Shown here: in pieces, positions 35,733 to 43,865 of the stretch
Position numbering within the stretch: position 1 is the stretch's first letter
How the letters are laid out: every line of letters starts with the position of its first letter
Source: an uncultured Naasia sp.
GTDB lineage: Bacteria > Actinomycetota > Actinomycetes > Actinomycetales > Microbacteriaceae
Length of the DNA: 64,000 nt
Reading direction: 5' to 3'
Assembly (NCBI GenBank): GCA_913778905.1
Contig: CAJYYA010000016.1
Coordinates: 310,001-374,000, forward strand
Made by a program: the position numbers and the translations under genes
The notes under the pieces: generated by a model
Databases searched by the model: none
What the model was told of the DNA's origin: nothing
What the model saw: only the letters and a program-made list of their open reading frames with translations

Positions 35733-36509
35733 TCAGAGGCCGCGCGGACGCACGGCGTTCTCGACGAGACCGGCGGCCCAGTCGATGAGGATCGCGATGG
35801 CCGCGACGAGGACGGCGCCGGAGACGAGCACGGGGTAGCGCTGCAGCTTGAGACCGTTGACGATCATGTCGCCGAGTCCGCCCGCGTTGATGAAGGTGGC
35901 GATGGTGGCGACGCCGACGCAGAAGACCAGCGAGGTGCGGAGGCCGGCGAGGATCGTGGGCGACGCGAGGGGGAGCTCGATCCGGCGAAGCACCTGGTTC
36001 GGGGTCATCCCCATCCCCCGCGCCGACTCGCGGACACCGGCGTCGACCTGCTCGAGGCCGGTCAGCGTGTTCCTCAGGACCGGCAGGAACGAATAGGCCA
36101 CCAGGGCGACGAGCGCGGTGGTGTATCCCGTCTGCCAGACGATCGCGAGCAGGATCACGACACCGACGGCGGGTGTGGCCTGACCGATGTTCGCGAGCCC
36201 CAGCATCGCGCCCCGGAACACCCGGGACTTGGACCGATAGACCGCGATGCCGGCGGGGATGGCGAGCACCGCGACCAGAGCCGATGCGGCGACGGTCAGG
36301 CCCAGGTGCTCCTGGACGCGGGCGACGATGTAATCGGCATTGAGGGTGCGCTGCTCGATGGAGTCGAGCGGGATGCTACCGAGCCAGACGAAGAGTGCGA
36401 GCAACGCGACGGCGACGAGGACGGGCGACGCGATCGAGCGCAGCAGCGACATCCGCCCGCCCGCCGCGGCGTCGAGCCGCGCGTTCTTGGTCGGGGTGAG
36501 GACAGCCAC
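35733..36509 (-). CDS. Osmoprotectant-type ABC transporter permease (second)
   Basis: A 258-residue permease of the OpuCB/OpuCD/YehW group with about six transmembrane helices. The EAA-like loop is around DAGVRESARGMGMTPNQVLRRIELP, followed by the FCVGVATIATFINAGGLGD segment typical of quaternary-amine transporters. The GTG start at 36509 lies 1 nt after the ATPase stop, so translation is coupled. Confidence 0.87.
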   Translation of the reverse strand: MAVLTPTKNARLDAAAGGRMSLLRSIASPVLVAVALLALFVWLGSIPLDSIEQRTLNADYIVARVQEHLGLTVAASALVAVLAIPAGIAVYRSKSRVFRGAMLGLANIGQATPAVGVVILLAIVWQTGYTTALVALVAYSFLPVLRNTLTGLEQVDAGVRESARGMGMTPNQVLRRIELPLASPTILAGLRTSLVFCVGVATIATFINAGGLGDMIVNGLKLQRYPVLVSGAVLVAAIAILIDWAAGLVENAVRPRGL

Positions 36510-36510
36510 G

Positions 36511-37551
36511 TCAGGCCCCCGTCACGAGTCGCGAGTCGCCGCCGAGCAGACCGGAGATCGCCGCGTGGTCGAGGGAGCCCCGCAGGGTGCCGCGCTCGTC
36601 GACGACATCGATCGACGGCGCACCGCTCAACACGAGCAGGTCGAGCGCGTCACGCAGCGTCGAGTCGGTCGAGACGCGCGGAGCGCCTCCGCCCTTCGCC
36701 GCCGCCAGCCCCTCGCCGGGGACCGGGATGAGCGCGAGACGCTTGAGCGCTGCCCCGGCCCCGATGAAGGAGGAGACGTAGTCGTTCGCGGGGGCCGCCA
36801 GGATGTTCGCGGGGGTGTCGAACTGCTCGATCTTCGAGCGCTCGCTCATCACCGCGATCCGATCGCCGAGGCGGATCGCCTCGTCGAAGTCGTGGGTGAC
36901 GAAGATGATCGTCTTCCCGATCTCCTGCTGCAGACGCAGGAACTCGGCCTGCAGACGCTCCCGGGTGATGGGGTCGGTGGCCCCGAAAGGCTCGTCCATG
37001 AGCATGACGGGCGGGTCGGCGGCGAGGGCGCGGGCGACCCCGGCGCGCTGCTGCTGTCCACCGGACAGCTGCTTGGGGTACCGCTTGGCGAACTGAGCCG
37101 GGTCCAGCTGCACGGTGAGAAGCAACTCCTCGACGCGGTCGGCGATCCTGGCCTTCGACCACCCCAGCAGCTTGGGGACGACGCCGATGTTCTCGGCGAT
37201 GGTCAGGTGCGGGAAGAGGCCGATCTGCTGGATGACGTACCCGATGTGACGCCGCAGCTGATTCGGGTCGAGGCTCAGGATGTTCTTGCCGTCGATCCGG
37301 ATGAGGCCGCTGGTCGGCTCGATGATGCGGTTGATCATCTTCATCGTGGTGGTCTTGCCGCATCCGCTCGGGCCGACGAACATGATCAGCTCGCCCGGCT
37401 CGATCCGCATCGAGAAGTCCTCCACCGCCGGCGTCTGCTGCCCCGGATAGATCTTGTTGACGCCTTCCAACTCGATGGCGACGCCGCCCTCCTTCTCCTG
37501 GATGGCGGAGAGGAAGCCCGTGTTGGTCGGTTCTGCGTTGTGCTCAGGCAC
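36511..37551 (-). CDS. Osmoprotectant-type ABC transporter ATPase with CBS-like C-terminus
   Basis: About 346 residues. Walker A GPSGCGKTT, the Q-loop region YVIQQIGLFPHLT, signature LSGGQQQR and Walker B PVMLMDEPFGATD are all present. The C-terminal 60 residues (VSTDSTLRDALDLLVLSGAPSIDVVDERGTLRGSL) look like a CBS repeat, the regulatory part of OpuA/OpuC ATPases that sense ionic strength or nucleotides. GTG 37551 is preferred (AAGGGG upstream, 8-nt overlap with the previous gene); an in-frame upstream start at 37596 is possible. Confidence 0.87.
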   Translation of the reverse strand: MPEHNAEPTNTGFLSAIQEKEGGVAIELEGVNKIYPGQQTPAVEDFSMRIEPGELIMFVGPSGCGKTTTMKMINRIIEPTSGLIRIDGKNILSLDPNQLRRHIGYVIQQIGLFPHLTIAENIGVVPKLLGWSKARIADRVEELLLTVQLDPAQFAKRYPKQLSGGQQQRAGVARALAADPPVMLMDEPFGATDPITRERLQAEFLRLQQEIGKTIIFVTHDFDEAIRLGDRIAVMSERSKIEQFDTPANILAAPANDYVSSFIGAGAALKRLALIPVPGEGLAAAKGGGAPRVSTDSTLRDALDLLVLSGAPSIDVVDERGTLRGSLDHAAISGLLGGDSRLVTGA

Positions 37552-38209
37552 GGAGACCCCTTGAGGTGGTGTAGCGGGAGATGAGGACGAAGGCACCGTC
37601 GACGAGCAGCGCCAGGACGATGACGGCGACGGTTCCGGTCAGTGCGTAGTTGAGGGCGTTCTTCGATCCGAGCGACGAGAGCCCCTTGAAGATGTATTGA
37701 CCGAGGCCCGGACCGGCGACGTAGGCGGCGATCGCAGCGATCCCGATGGTCAACTGGGCGGCGACGCGGGCTCCGGTGAGGATCACGGGCCAGGCGATGG
37801 GCAGCTGCGTCGTGAGCAGGACCCGAGTGCGCCCCATGCCCATCCCCCTCGCGGACTCGAGGATGTGGGTGGGTACTTCGCGGAGACCGACGACCGTGTT
37901 CCGGATGATCGGAAGCAGCGAGTAGAAGACGAGCGCGACGATCGTCGGCCCCCAGCCGAGGCCGAGCACCGGGCTCAGCAGAGCGAGCAGCGCGAGCGAC
38001 GGGATCGTGATGGCGATGGCCGCCGCGGTGAGCGAAGCGGACCGGGCGATGGGGCGGTCCCAGACCAGCAGACCGATCGCGATGCCCAGGACCAGGGCGA
38101 TGGCCACCGAGATGATCACGACGAGCAGGTGCTCGCCCGTGAGCTCGAGGATGTCGTCCATGCGACGTCCGAGGAACTCGTTGAGCTCGGAGAGGTCGAA
38201 GCCGGTCAT
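37544..38209 (-). CDS. Osmoprotectant-type ABC transporter permease (first)
   Basis: A 221-residue permease, first gene of the operon, with about six hydrophobic helices. The ATPase-docking segment is HILESARGMGMGRTRVLLTTQLP, and AAYVAGPGLGQYIFKGL is the conserved C-terminal loop of the quaternary-amine permeases. It overlaps the ATPase gene by 8 nt. The operon starts here, divergent from the IclR gene, so its promoter lies in 38210-38311. Confidence 0.87.
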   Translation of the reverse strand: MTGFDLSELNEFLGRRMDDILELTGEHLLVVIISVAIALVLGIAIGLLVWDRPIARSASLTAAAIAITIPSLALLALLSPVLGLGWGPTIVALVFYSLLPIIRNTVVGLREVPTHILESARGMGMGRTRVLLTTQLPIAWPVILTGARVAAQLTIGIAAIAAYVAGPGLGQYIFKGLSSLGSKNALNYALTGTVAVIVLALLVDGAFVLISRYTTSRGLRA

Positions 38210-38290
38210 GGAGGGGCTCGCTCCCTTCTCTTCGTTGAGTGGGGCCGTCGGCGTGACGACTGCTGAGAAGGCTATGCGGGTGGTGCCATA

Positions 38291-38305
38291 AACCCAACAG
38301 GGGTT
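38291..38305. promoter_or_regulatory. Inverted repeat in the divergent promoter region, possible IclR operator
   Basis: AACCC (38291-38295) and GGGTT (38301-38305) form perfect 5-bp arms with a 5-base spacer. They lie just before the IclR start and 82 bp from the start of the transporter operon. Short and common enough to be chance; proposed only because a divergent IclR site is expected here. Confidence 0.3.
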
Positions 38306-38311
38306 GTCAGA

Positions 38312-39205
38312 ATGGCAAGCGAGCGTAGAGTGGGCGCTATGTCCATCGACGGATCACCCCGGCGCAACTCATCTGGTCTCGCCCGCGACGTCGAGATCCT
38401 CGAGCTTCTCGGCGGCCCCGAGGCGGACCGCAACGGTGGTCTCGGGGTCATGCGGATCGCGCAGCTCACCGGACGCGACAAGGCCGTCATCTCCAGAACG
38501 CTGGCCACCCTCTCCGACGCAGGGCTGCTGCACCGCGACCCGGAGAACCTCAACTACCGCCTGGGCAGCCGCGTGTTCGCCTTGGCGGCGCGGACCCTCG
38601 AAACCACTCTCGCCGCCGAGTCCCGCTCACACCTCCGCGCGATCGCGCGCGCCACGCGCGAGACGACCCATCTCTGTGTGCTGCGGGGCGGGAACGTGCT
38701 CACGGTGCAGAGCGAGCTCGGTGCTCACGAGATGCGGACGACGGGATGGGAGGGCGTCATCACCGCGGCGTGGCGCACTCCGTCGGGTCGCGTCCTCATC
38801 AGCGACTGGGATCGCACGGCGCTTGCGGCCTGGTACGCCGAGCACGGTCATGACGGTCCGGTCGTCGGCCCCGTCGACCCGTCGATGGCCGCGTCGGGCT
38901 TCCAGGTCCTCGACGCGCCTCCGCTCGACAAGTCGGTCGTCCGCGACTTCGAGTCGCTCCTGGTGGAGCTCCATCGGATCCGCGAGCGCGGCTACGCGAC
39001 GCTCGACGAGGAGCTGGAGCGCGGGGTGGTCGGCGCCTCTGCGCCGGTGTTCGACTTCACGGGGCGGATCGTCGCCGCGGTGAACGTCAGCGCACCCAAG
39101 GTCCGCATCGGCGGGCAGCTCGACAAGCTCGGCGAGTACGTCGCGCATGCGGCCGGCGAACTCTCCCGCCACCTCGGGTCGAAGCTTCACCCCGCCCGCT
39201 CTTAA
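38312..39205 (+). CDS. IclR-family transcriptional regulator
   Basis: About 297 residues: an N-terminal winged helix (with MRIAQLTGRDKAVISRTLATLSDAGLLHRD, about 49-78) and a C-terminal effector-binding GAF-like domain (about 100-285, with THLCVLRGGNVLTVQSEL and GASAPVFDFTGRIVAAVNVSAP). IclR regulators control catabolic operons in response to small carbon metabolites. It is divergent from the transporter/Fae operon and is its likely regulator. ATG 38312 has AGGGG upstream; ATG 38339 is an alternative. Confidence 0.85.
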   Translation: MASERRVGAMSIDGSPRRNSSGLARDVEILELLGGPEADRNGGLGVMRIAQLTGRDKAVISRTLATLSDAGLLHRDPENLNYRLGSRVFALAARTLETTLAAESRSHLRAIARATRETTHLCVLRGGNVLTVQSELGAHEMRTTGWEGVITAAWRTPSGRVLISDWDRTALAAWYAEHGHDGPVVGPVDPSMAASGFQVLDAPPLDKSVVRDFESLLVELHRIRERGYATLDEELERGVVGASAPVFDFTGRIVAAVNVSAPKVRIGGQLDKLGEYVAHAAGELSRHLGSKLHPARS

Positions 39206-39229
39206 CAGCGGGCCCTCCCCGGCTGCGGT

Positions 39230-39315
39230 TTCCCGAATCACGGAGTTTTCGGGGTCGAGTCACACATTCATGCCGATCCGGGCCCCTGAAATCGAGAATC
39301 TCCGTGATTTGGGAA
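39230..39315 (-). repeat. 86-88 bp palindromic element, copy C (reverse orientation)
   Basis: Arms TTCCCGAATCACGGAG (39230-39245) and CTCCGTGATTTGGGAA (39300-39315) pair with one G.T mismatch. The core, read on the minus strand, is GATCGGCATGAATGTGTGAC, nearly identical to copy B. The arms differ from copies A and B in both strands together, keeping the pairing. It lies between convergent iclR and the lipoate ligase gene. Confidence 0.83.
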
Positions 39316-39340
39316 GCAGCATCCCGGAGTGGTCGGTGCG

Positions 39341-40390
39341 TCAAGGGACGCGGGCGAGCCACTCCGGGGTCGTGAACTTCTCGGCGACCAGCTTCTCGGC
39401 CTGCGCGTACTCGTCCGGGGTGATCTCGCCCGGCTTCGCGTTGTAGAGCGACGTGAATGTGCCTGCCATGCGGTCGATGATCTCGGCGCGGGCCAGTCCG
39501 GTCTGGCTGCGGAGCGGATCGACGCGCTTCGCGGCGCTGGTCGTGCCCTTGTCGCTGAGCTTCTCGCGACCGATGCGCAGCACGCGCACCATCTTCTCGC
39601 CGTCCATGTCGTAGCTCATGGTCACGTGATGCAGAACCGCTCCCCCACCGAGGCGCTTCTGCGCGGCCCCGCCGATCTTGCCGCTGGGCGAGGTGATGTC
39701 GTTGAGCGGCTGATAGAACGCGTCGATGCCGAGCGACTTGAGGGCGGTGATGACCCACTCGTCGAGGTAGGCGTAGGACTCCTGGAAGGACATCCCCCGC
39801 ACCAGGTCGCCGGGCGCGTAGAGGGAGTAGGTGATGCCGGATCCCTCTTCGATGAACATGGCGCCGCCGCCGCTGATCCGGCGGACGACCGTGAAGCCCT
39901 CGCGCTCAGCGGCCTCGAGGTCGACCTCGTTGCGAAGCGACTGGAAGCTGCCGATCACGACGGTCGACCGATCCCACTCCCAGAAGCGCAGGGTGGGGCC
40001 GCGCCGGCCAGCGCCGACCTCCTCGGTCAGGACCTGGTCGAGGGCGAGGTGCATATGCGGCGACAGCGGACCCGGGTGCAGGACCTCCCACTCGTAGTCC
40101 TTCCACGTGGTGGCGTTGCCGACGGCCCGACGGATGGCGGTGGCGACGGACTCGGGCGTGAAGCCCAAGAGGGTCGCCTCGGCAGGGAGCGCGGCGCGGA
40201 TCACCGCGGCGATCTGCTGCGCATCCGCATCGGCCGACAGCCCGTTGACGGCGGCGTTGATCGAGTCGAGGGCCGAGTCGGGCTCGAGGAAGAAATCGCC
40301 GGCCAGTCGGAACTGCGCGAACGCCCCGTCGACGATCTCGAGGTCGACCACCACGAGCTTTCCGCCCGGAACCTTGTACTCACCGTGCAT
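39341..40390 (-). CDS. lplA: Lipoate-protein ligase family protein with N-terminal accessory domain
   Basis: Attaches lipoate or octanoate to lipoyl domains of 2-oxoacid dehydrogenases. The 349-residue protein begins with the small accessory domain (GEYKVPGGKLVVVDLEIV...LAGDFFLEP, about 3-85) that in E. coli LplA sits at the C-terminus. The catalytic domain (about 105-335) follows, with VVRRISGGGAMF and the substrate lysine in SPSGKIGGAAQKR. The order is thus permuted relative to E. coli. ATG 40390 has AAGGAG upstream. Octanoyl versus lipoyl use cannot be decided. Confidence 0.82.
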   Translation of the reverse strand: MHGEYKVPGGKLVVVDLEIVDGAFAQFRLAGDFFLEPDSALDSINAAVNGLSADADAQQIAAVIRAALPAEATLLGFTPESVATAIRRAVGNATTWKDYEWEVLHPGPLSPHMHLALDQVLTEEVGAGRRGPTLRFWEWDRSTVVIGSFQSLRNEVDLEAAEREGFTVVRRISGGGAMFIEEGSGITYSLYAPGDLVRGMSFQESYAYLDEWVITALKSLGIDAFYQPLNDITSPSGKIGGAAQKRLGGGAVLHHVTMSYDMDGEKMVRVLRIGREKLSDKGTTSAAKRVDPLRSQTGLARAEIIDRMAGTFTSLYNAKPGEITPDEYAQAEKLVAEKFTTPEWLARVP

Positions 40391-40548
40391 GCTGGCACTC
40401 CTTCGATGTCGACGCGCATATGTCGTTCCCATGATCGACCATGCGGCCGTACGGATGCGGCGAGATGCGCTGTCCTCCGCCCGATCGGCCGGGTCACGAT
40501 CGGGCCACGCCTCTCGACCTCGACGACCGGGGGGCCTAGCGTGCTCAC

Positions 40549-41247
40549 ATGCCCGCCCTCCGGATCGCCGCGCCTCCCGCCCTTCTCGTCGCGGTCGCGT
40601 TGCTCACCGGCTGTGCTGCCCAGGCCCCTATCGCAGTCCCGGCGATGGCACCCGATGTGGCCTCCGCTTCCCCCGCGCCGTCGGAGTCGGCAACTCCTGC
40701 GCCCACGGTCACCCCGAGTCAGGCCGCGCCGACTCAGGCGACGGTGGCACCCGACGCCTCCTCCGGAAGCGATCCCGTCTCGACGGTCCCCGACGCGCGC
40801 ACCGCTGCCCCGAAGGCCACCCCGACCTGTTCGGGCGACCGTCTCGATATCCGCGTCGAACGCCGTCCCGAAGCCAGCGGTGCCGGGCAGACCTACTCCG
40901 AGATCGTCTTCATCAACATGGGCGACGTGACCTGCACCCTCTCAGGTGTGCCCTCGATGCTCGCTTTCCTCGACCCGTCGACGGGACAGAAGGTGGGCGT
41001 GCGCGGAACCGACCGACTCACCGGCGAGGTGGTCGCGTTGGCACCCGGTCAGGCGGGCTACGCGGTCATCCACTTCTCGAGTACGGGCGCCCACGACTGC
41101 CCCGCCGTCTCCACCGCCGACGCCCGCATCTCGCCGCCGCAGTGGGACCAGTCGCGCCCGGTCACCCTCGACCAAGCGGTCAGCCTCTGCACCGACCGCT
41201 CCAACTACGAGGTCTCCGGCGTCAGCGCGACGTCCCTTTCGGGGTAG
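40549..41247 (+). CDS. DUF4232-type lipoprotein
   Basis: A 232-residue lipoprotein: signal peptide ending LLTGC (Cys22), a Pro/Ala/Thr/Ser-rich linker (25-95), then a C-terminal beta-sandwich-like domain with DIRVERRPEASGAGQTYSEI, FINMGDVTCTLSGVPSM and paired cysteines. This pattern matches the DUF4232 domain common in actinobacterial surface lipoproteins. The role is unknown; surface exposure is inferred. Confidence 0.78.
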   Translation: MPALRIAAPPALLVAVALLTGCAAQAPIAVPAMAPDVASASPAPSESATPAPTVTPSQAAPTQATVAPDASSGSDPVSTVPDARTAAPKATPTCSGDRLDIRVERRPEASGAGQTYSEIVFINMGDVTCTLSGVPSMLAFLDPSTGQKVGVRGTDRLTGEVVALAPGQAGYAVIHFSSTGAHDCPAVSTADARISPPQWDQSRPVTLDQAVSLCTDRSNYEVSGVSATSLSG

Positions 41248-41268
41248 ACGAACGGTGATCCCGCCGCA

Positions 41269-41673
41269 TCACAGGTGACGTCCGGGCGGTCGGGGATCCG
41301 CCCAGTCCGAGTGTCCCAGCGACCATTCGCGAATCTCGCGACCGACATCGTAGTTGTAGCCCTCGAACCAGACCGGATCGTTCCAGATCGTCCAAAAACA
41401 GACTGTCGGTGATAGCCGCCGCCATCCAGAACGGGTGGTCCAACGCACCCCGATGAGAGTTCCGAGGGTGCCGATGACCTGCGGGCGCGGTATCGACCTC
41501 GACCACAGAATGCCGTGAACCCGGATGTGCTGCGACGTCAACACAACCCCTCCGAGCAGCATCCACCGCAGAGCGAGGTAGATGGTCGCCGCGACGAGCG
41601 CCCCCATCCCCAAATAGTCACTCGAGGGCCTCTCGGGCCCAAGAGTGAGTAGGGCGCCTACAGGCGAGCTCAC
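41269..41673 (-). CDS. Small membrane protein, PH-domain-like
   Basis: 134 residues. One or two hydrophobic segments (about 23-45, GMGALVAATIYLALRWMLLGG) are followed by VVLTSQHIRVHGILWSRSIPRPQVIG, which resembles the bacterial PH-like domain (strand, recognition of an altered-context ligand unknown), and a Trp-rich C-terminus. The GTG at 41673 overlaps the hydrolase stop (GTGA), so it is translationally coupled to the lipase-like gene. Homology to PH domains is tentative. Confidence 0.5.
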   Translation of the reverse strand: MSSPVGALLTLGPERPSSDYLGMGALVAATIYLALRWMLLGGVVLTSQHIRVHGILWSRSIPRPQVIGTLGTLIGVRWTTRSGWRRLSPTVCFWTIWNDPVWFEGYNYDVGREIREWSLGHSDWADPRPPGRHL

Positions 41674-42518
41674 ACGCGGGCGCGGACGTTCTCGTCGAGC
41701 CAGGCGACGAGGTCGGCGAAGACCTCCTCCTTGTTCGTCTCGTTGAAGACCTCGTGGCGGGCGTCCGGATATATGCGCGCGCTGACATGCGCGATCCCGG
41801 ACCGTTCTCGATAGGCACGGACGAGACGCTCGACGCTCTTCCGACCGCCGACCGAGTCGTCGTCTCCGATCATGACGAGGATCGGCAGGTCCGACGGCAG
41901 GTCGCGAGCCGGACGGCCCAGAAGACGCAGGGTGTCCGCGATGCCGAAGAGGCGCGGAATGTCGGCGGGGAAGGTCAGGGGATCGGCGAGGAAGGCCGCA
42001 GCGACCTCCGGATCGCGGCTCAGCCACTCGGCGCCCGTTGTCCCGAGCGTCTTGTGACGCTTGTTGAGATCGCCGCCGTTCATGCTCCCGAAGGCTCGAT
42101 AGGCGGTGCCGGTGAGGACAGCGGCGTCGTACAGCTCAGCGTGACTGTTGAGAATGATCTGGCCCATCAACGATCCCCAGCTGTGACCGAGCAGGACGAG
42201 CGGGACCCCGGGGTTCGCCGAGCGGATCAGCTCCGACAACTGACGCACCGCCGCGATCGTGGCGCGCAGGCCTCCCGGCCCGAGACGGCCGAGCTTCGAT
42301 ACATCGCCGTCCCATTGCGCCAGTCCGGTCTGACCGTGTCCGCGATGATCGTCGGCGACGACGGAGTAGCCCGCGTCGTTCAGCGCCCGCGCGACGTGGA
42401 CGTACCGGCCGGCATGCTCACCGACACCGTGGGCGATCTGCACGATCGCGCGAGGGCCGGGGACGAGCCACTCGTAGTAGGTGATCTCCACGCCCTGGGC
42501 ATCGGTGAAAGTGGGCAT
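41670..42518 (-). CDS. Alpha/beta hydrolase, lysophospholipase/monoacylglycerol-lipase-like
   Basis: A 282-residue serine hydrolase. The oxyanion region IAHGVGEHAGRY (28-39) and the nucleophile elbow GHSWGS with Ser113 are those of the PldB/monoacylglycerol lipase group. The acid in MIGDDDSVGG and a His in DARHEVFNE complete the triad. No signal peptide. It probably hydrolyses monoacylglycerols or lysophospholipids. GAGGAG lies upstream of ATG 42518. Confidence 0.83.
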   Translation of the reverse strand: MPTFTDAQGVEITYYEWLVPGPRAIVQIAHGVGEHAGRYVHVARALNDAGYSVVADDHRGHGQTGLAQWDGDVSKLGRLGPGGLRATIAAVRQLSELIRSANPGVPLVLLGHSWGSLMGQIILNSHAELYDAAVLTGTAYRAFGSMNGGDLNKRHKTLGTTGAEWLSRDPEVAAAFLADPLTFPADIPRLFGIADTLRLLGRPARDLPSDLPILVMIGDDDSVGGRKSVERLVRAYRERSGIAHVSARIYPDARHEVFNETNKEEVFADLVAWLDENVRARV

Positions 42519-42584
42519 TCCTGGTCGCTCCTCGCCGTCGAGACGCTCAGGCTATCGGGCCGGTGGCCCTTTCGAAGGTGCCCG

Positions 42585-42785
42585 TCACCGTCGGCGGCGC
42601 GCACCAGCTGTCGATCCCACGACCCCGATGTACGCGAACACGCACACCACGAAGGCGACCGCCGCGACAACCGGCGGCACGACCCACCCCGCCAGGGGCC
42701 CCGTCACGAGAAGCGCGCCTGAGCACAGCACAAGGGCCATCAGCACAGAGGTCCACGGGGAGGGGCGCTGCTCGTCGTCGGGCAT
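42585..42785 (-). CDS. Small membrane protein of unknown function
   Basis: 66 residues: an acidic N-terminus (MPDDEQRPSPW), two hydrophobic helices (about 13-32 and 35-58) separated by Gly-Trp, and a basic tail GARRRR. It lies between the hydrolase and a polytopic membrane protein on the same strand. No family recognised. The ribosome-binding site is weak; support is the balanced composition of a two-helix membrane protein. Confidence 0.45.
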   Translation of the reverse strand: MPDDEQRPSPWTSVLMALVLCSGALLVTGPLAGWVVPPVVAAVAFVVCVFAYIGVVGSTAGARRRR

Positions 42786-42835
42786 GTTCCACGGTAGGCA
42801 GAAGTGCAGCGAAAGGACACCCCTGTGGCCGGCTA

Positions 42836-43657
42836 TCAGTACAGGAAGATCGGAATCCACTCGCGGTTGTGGGCGTGCACGATCGACAGGAACACGATGA
42901 AGTCGAACAGCAGGTGCACCGTGATGACGTAGGGCAACGACTTCGTCTTGGTGAACAGGAACGCCTGGAAGAACGCGAACGGGATCGTGAACACCGGACC
43001 CCAGGACTGGTAGCCGAGCTCCCACAGGAACGATACGAAGATCACTGCCATCAACGAACTGGCGATCCAGAACGGGAAGTGGCGGGCCAGCAGCGTGAAT
43101 ATCACGCAGACGAAGAACAACTCGTCCCAGATCCCGACAGCATTCACCCCGATGAAGAGGCGCAGCAGCTCGTGCCACTCGTGCACGGGCGGCCAGTTCA
43201 TGTATACGCCGGAGGTGATGAAGTAGAACGGCAGCAGGAAGTAGGCGACCACGACGGCGATGCCGAGATAGCTCTTCTCGAGGGTCGTCCAGGGGCGGTG
43301 GCCGACGGGGAAGCGAATCGTGTGCGTCTTGTAGACGTATCGATCCAGCAGGGCCGGCACCGCGACGGCGGCGGTGAGGATCACACCCAGTAGGGCGATG
43401 TTCCCCCAGCTGATGTCGGCCTTGACCGACACGGACGCGACGATGCTCATGCCCACCCCGATGAGCAGCAGGTCCTTACCGAGGGCGCGGCCGGCCGCGA
43501 ATCCGAGGGCGACCGAGATCGCCAACACGATGAATCCGATCAGTCGCTGCTCGAAGGCGAACAGCAAGACGGCGGACGCGGCGACACCGGCAGCGGGCGC
43601 GATGCCCCGGGGAGCGGAGACGGGTCGATCGACGAGACGGTCGGCTGCGGCGGTCAC
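42836..43657 (-). CDS. Polytopic membrane protein, CPBP-protease-like
   Basis: About 273 residues with roughly eight hydrophobic helices. The C-terminal half resembles the CPBP (CAAX protease/bacteriocin-processing) family, with IWDELFF in place of the usual EExxxR motif and VHLLFDF matching the HxxxN/D motif. Loss of the second Glu and the Arg makes protease activity doubtful. GTG 43657 is chosen because a longer frame would run through palindromic element B. Confidence 0.6.
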   Translation of the reverse strand: MTAAADRLVDRPVSAPRGIAPAAGVAASAVLLFAFEQRLIGFIVLAISVALGFAAGRALGKDLLLIGVGMSIVASVSVKADISWGNIALLGVILTAAVAVPALLDRYVYKTHTIRFPVGHRPWTTLEKSYLGIAVVVAYFLLPFYFITSGVYMNWPPVHEWHELLRLFIGVNAVGIWDELFFVCVIFTLLARHFPFWIASSLMAVIFVSFLWELGYQSWGPVFTIPFAFFQAFLFTKTKSLPYVITVHLLFDFIVFLSIVHAHNREWIPIFLY

Positions 43658-43736
43658 GCGCGCCACCCTATCCGCGCGGTCCGCGAGACCGCCCGAGAGT
43701 CGCGCCCCAACCGAACACCCGATACGCCGTGCATCC

Positions 43737-43822
43737 TGACCGAATGAAGGAGAATCCACCGACAATGGCTCCCGATCGGCATGAATGTGTGACTCGCCCC
43801 CGGTTTTTCCTTCATTTGGTCG
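43737..43822 (+). repeat. 86-88 bp palindromic element, copy B
   Basis: Arms TGACCGAATGAAGGA (43737-43751) and TCCTTCATTTGGTC (43808-43821) pair with one G.U-type mismatch. The interior has GGAGAATCC, the core GATCGGCATGAATGTGTGAC and CCCGGTTTTTCC. It lies downstream of the transglutaminase operon and upstream of the CPBP-like gene. Arms match copy A; core matches copy C. Confidence 0.85.
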
Positions 43823-43865
43823 GGACCAGCAGGTGGTCGGGACCGGGTGGGGCTGACGTGCGGGC

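Noticed and set aside
41674-42027. N-terminal extension of the small PH-like protein
   Set aside because: The extension is antisense-like, Arg/Pro-rich and covers the hydrolase in another frame; the GTGA overlap at 41670-41673 is the better start.
43658-43765. N-terminal extension of the CPBP-like protein
   Set aside because: It would require coding through palindromic element B and gives a sequence of no membrane-protein character.
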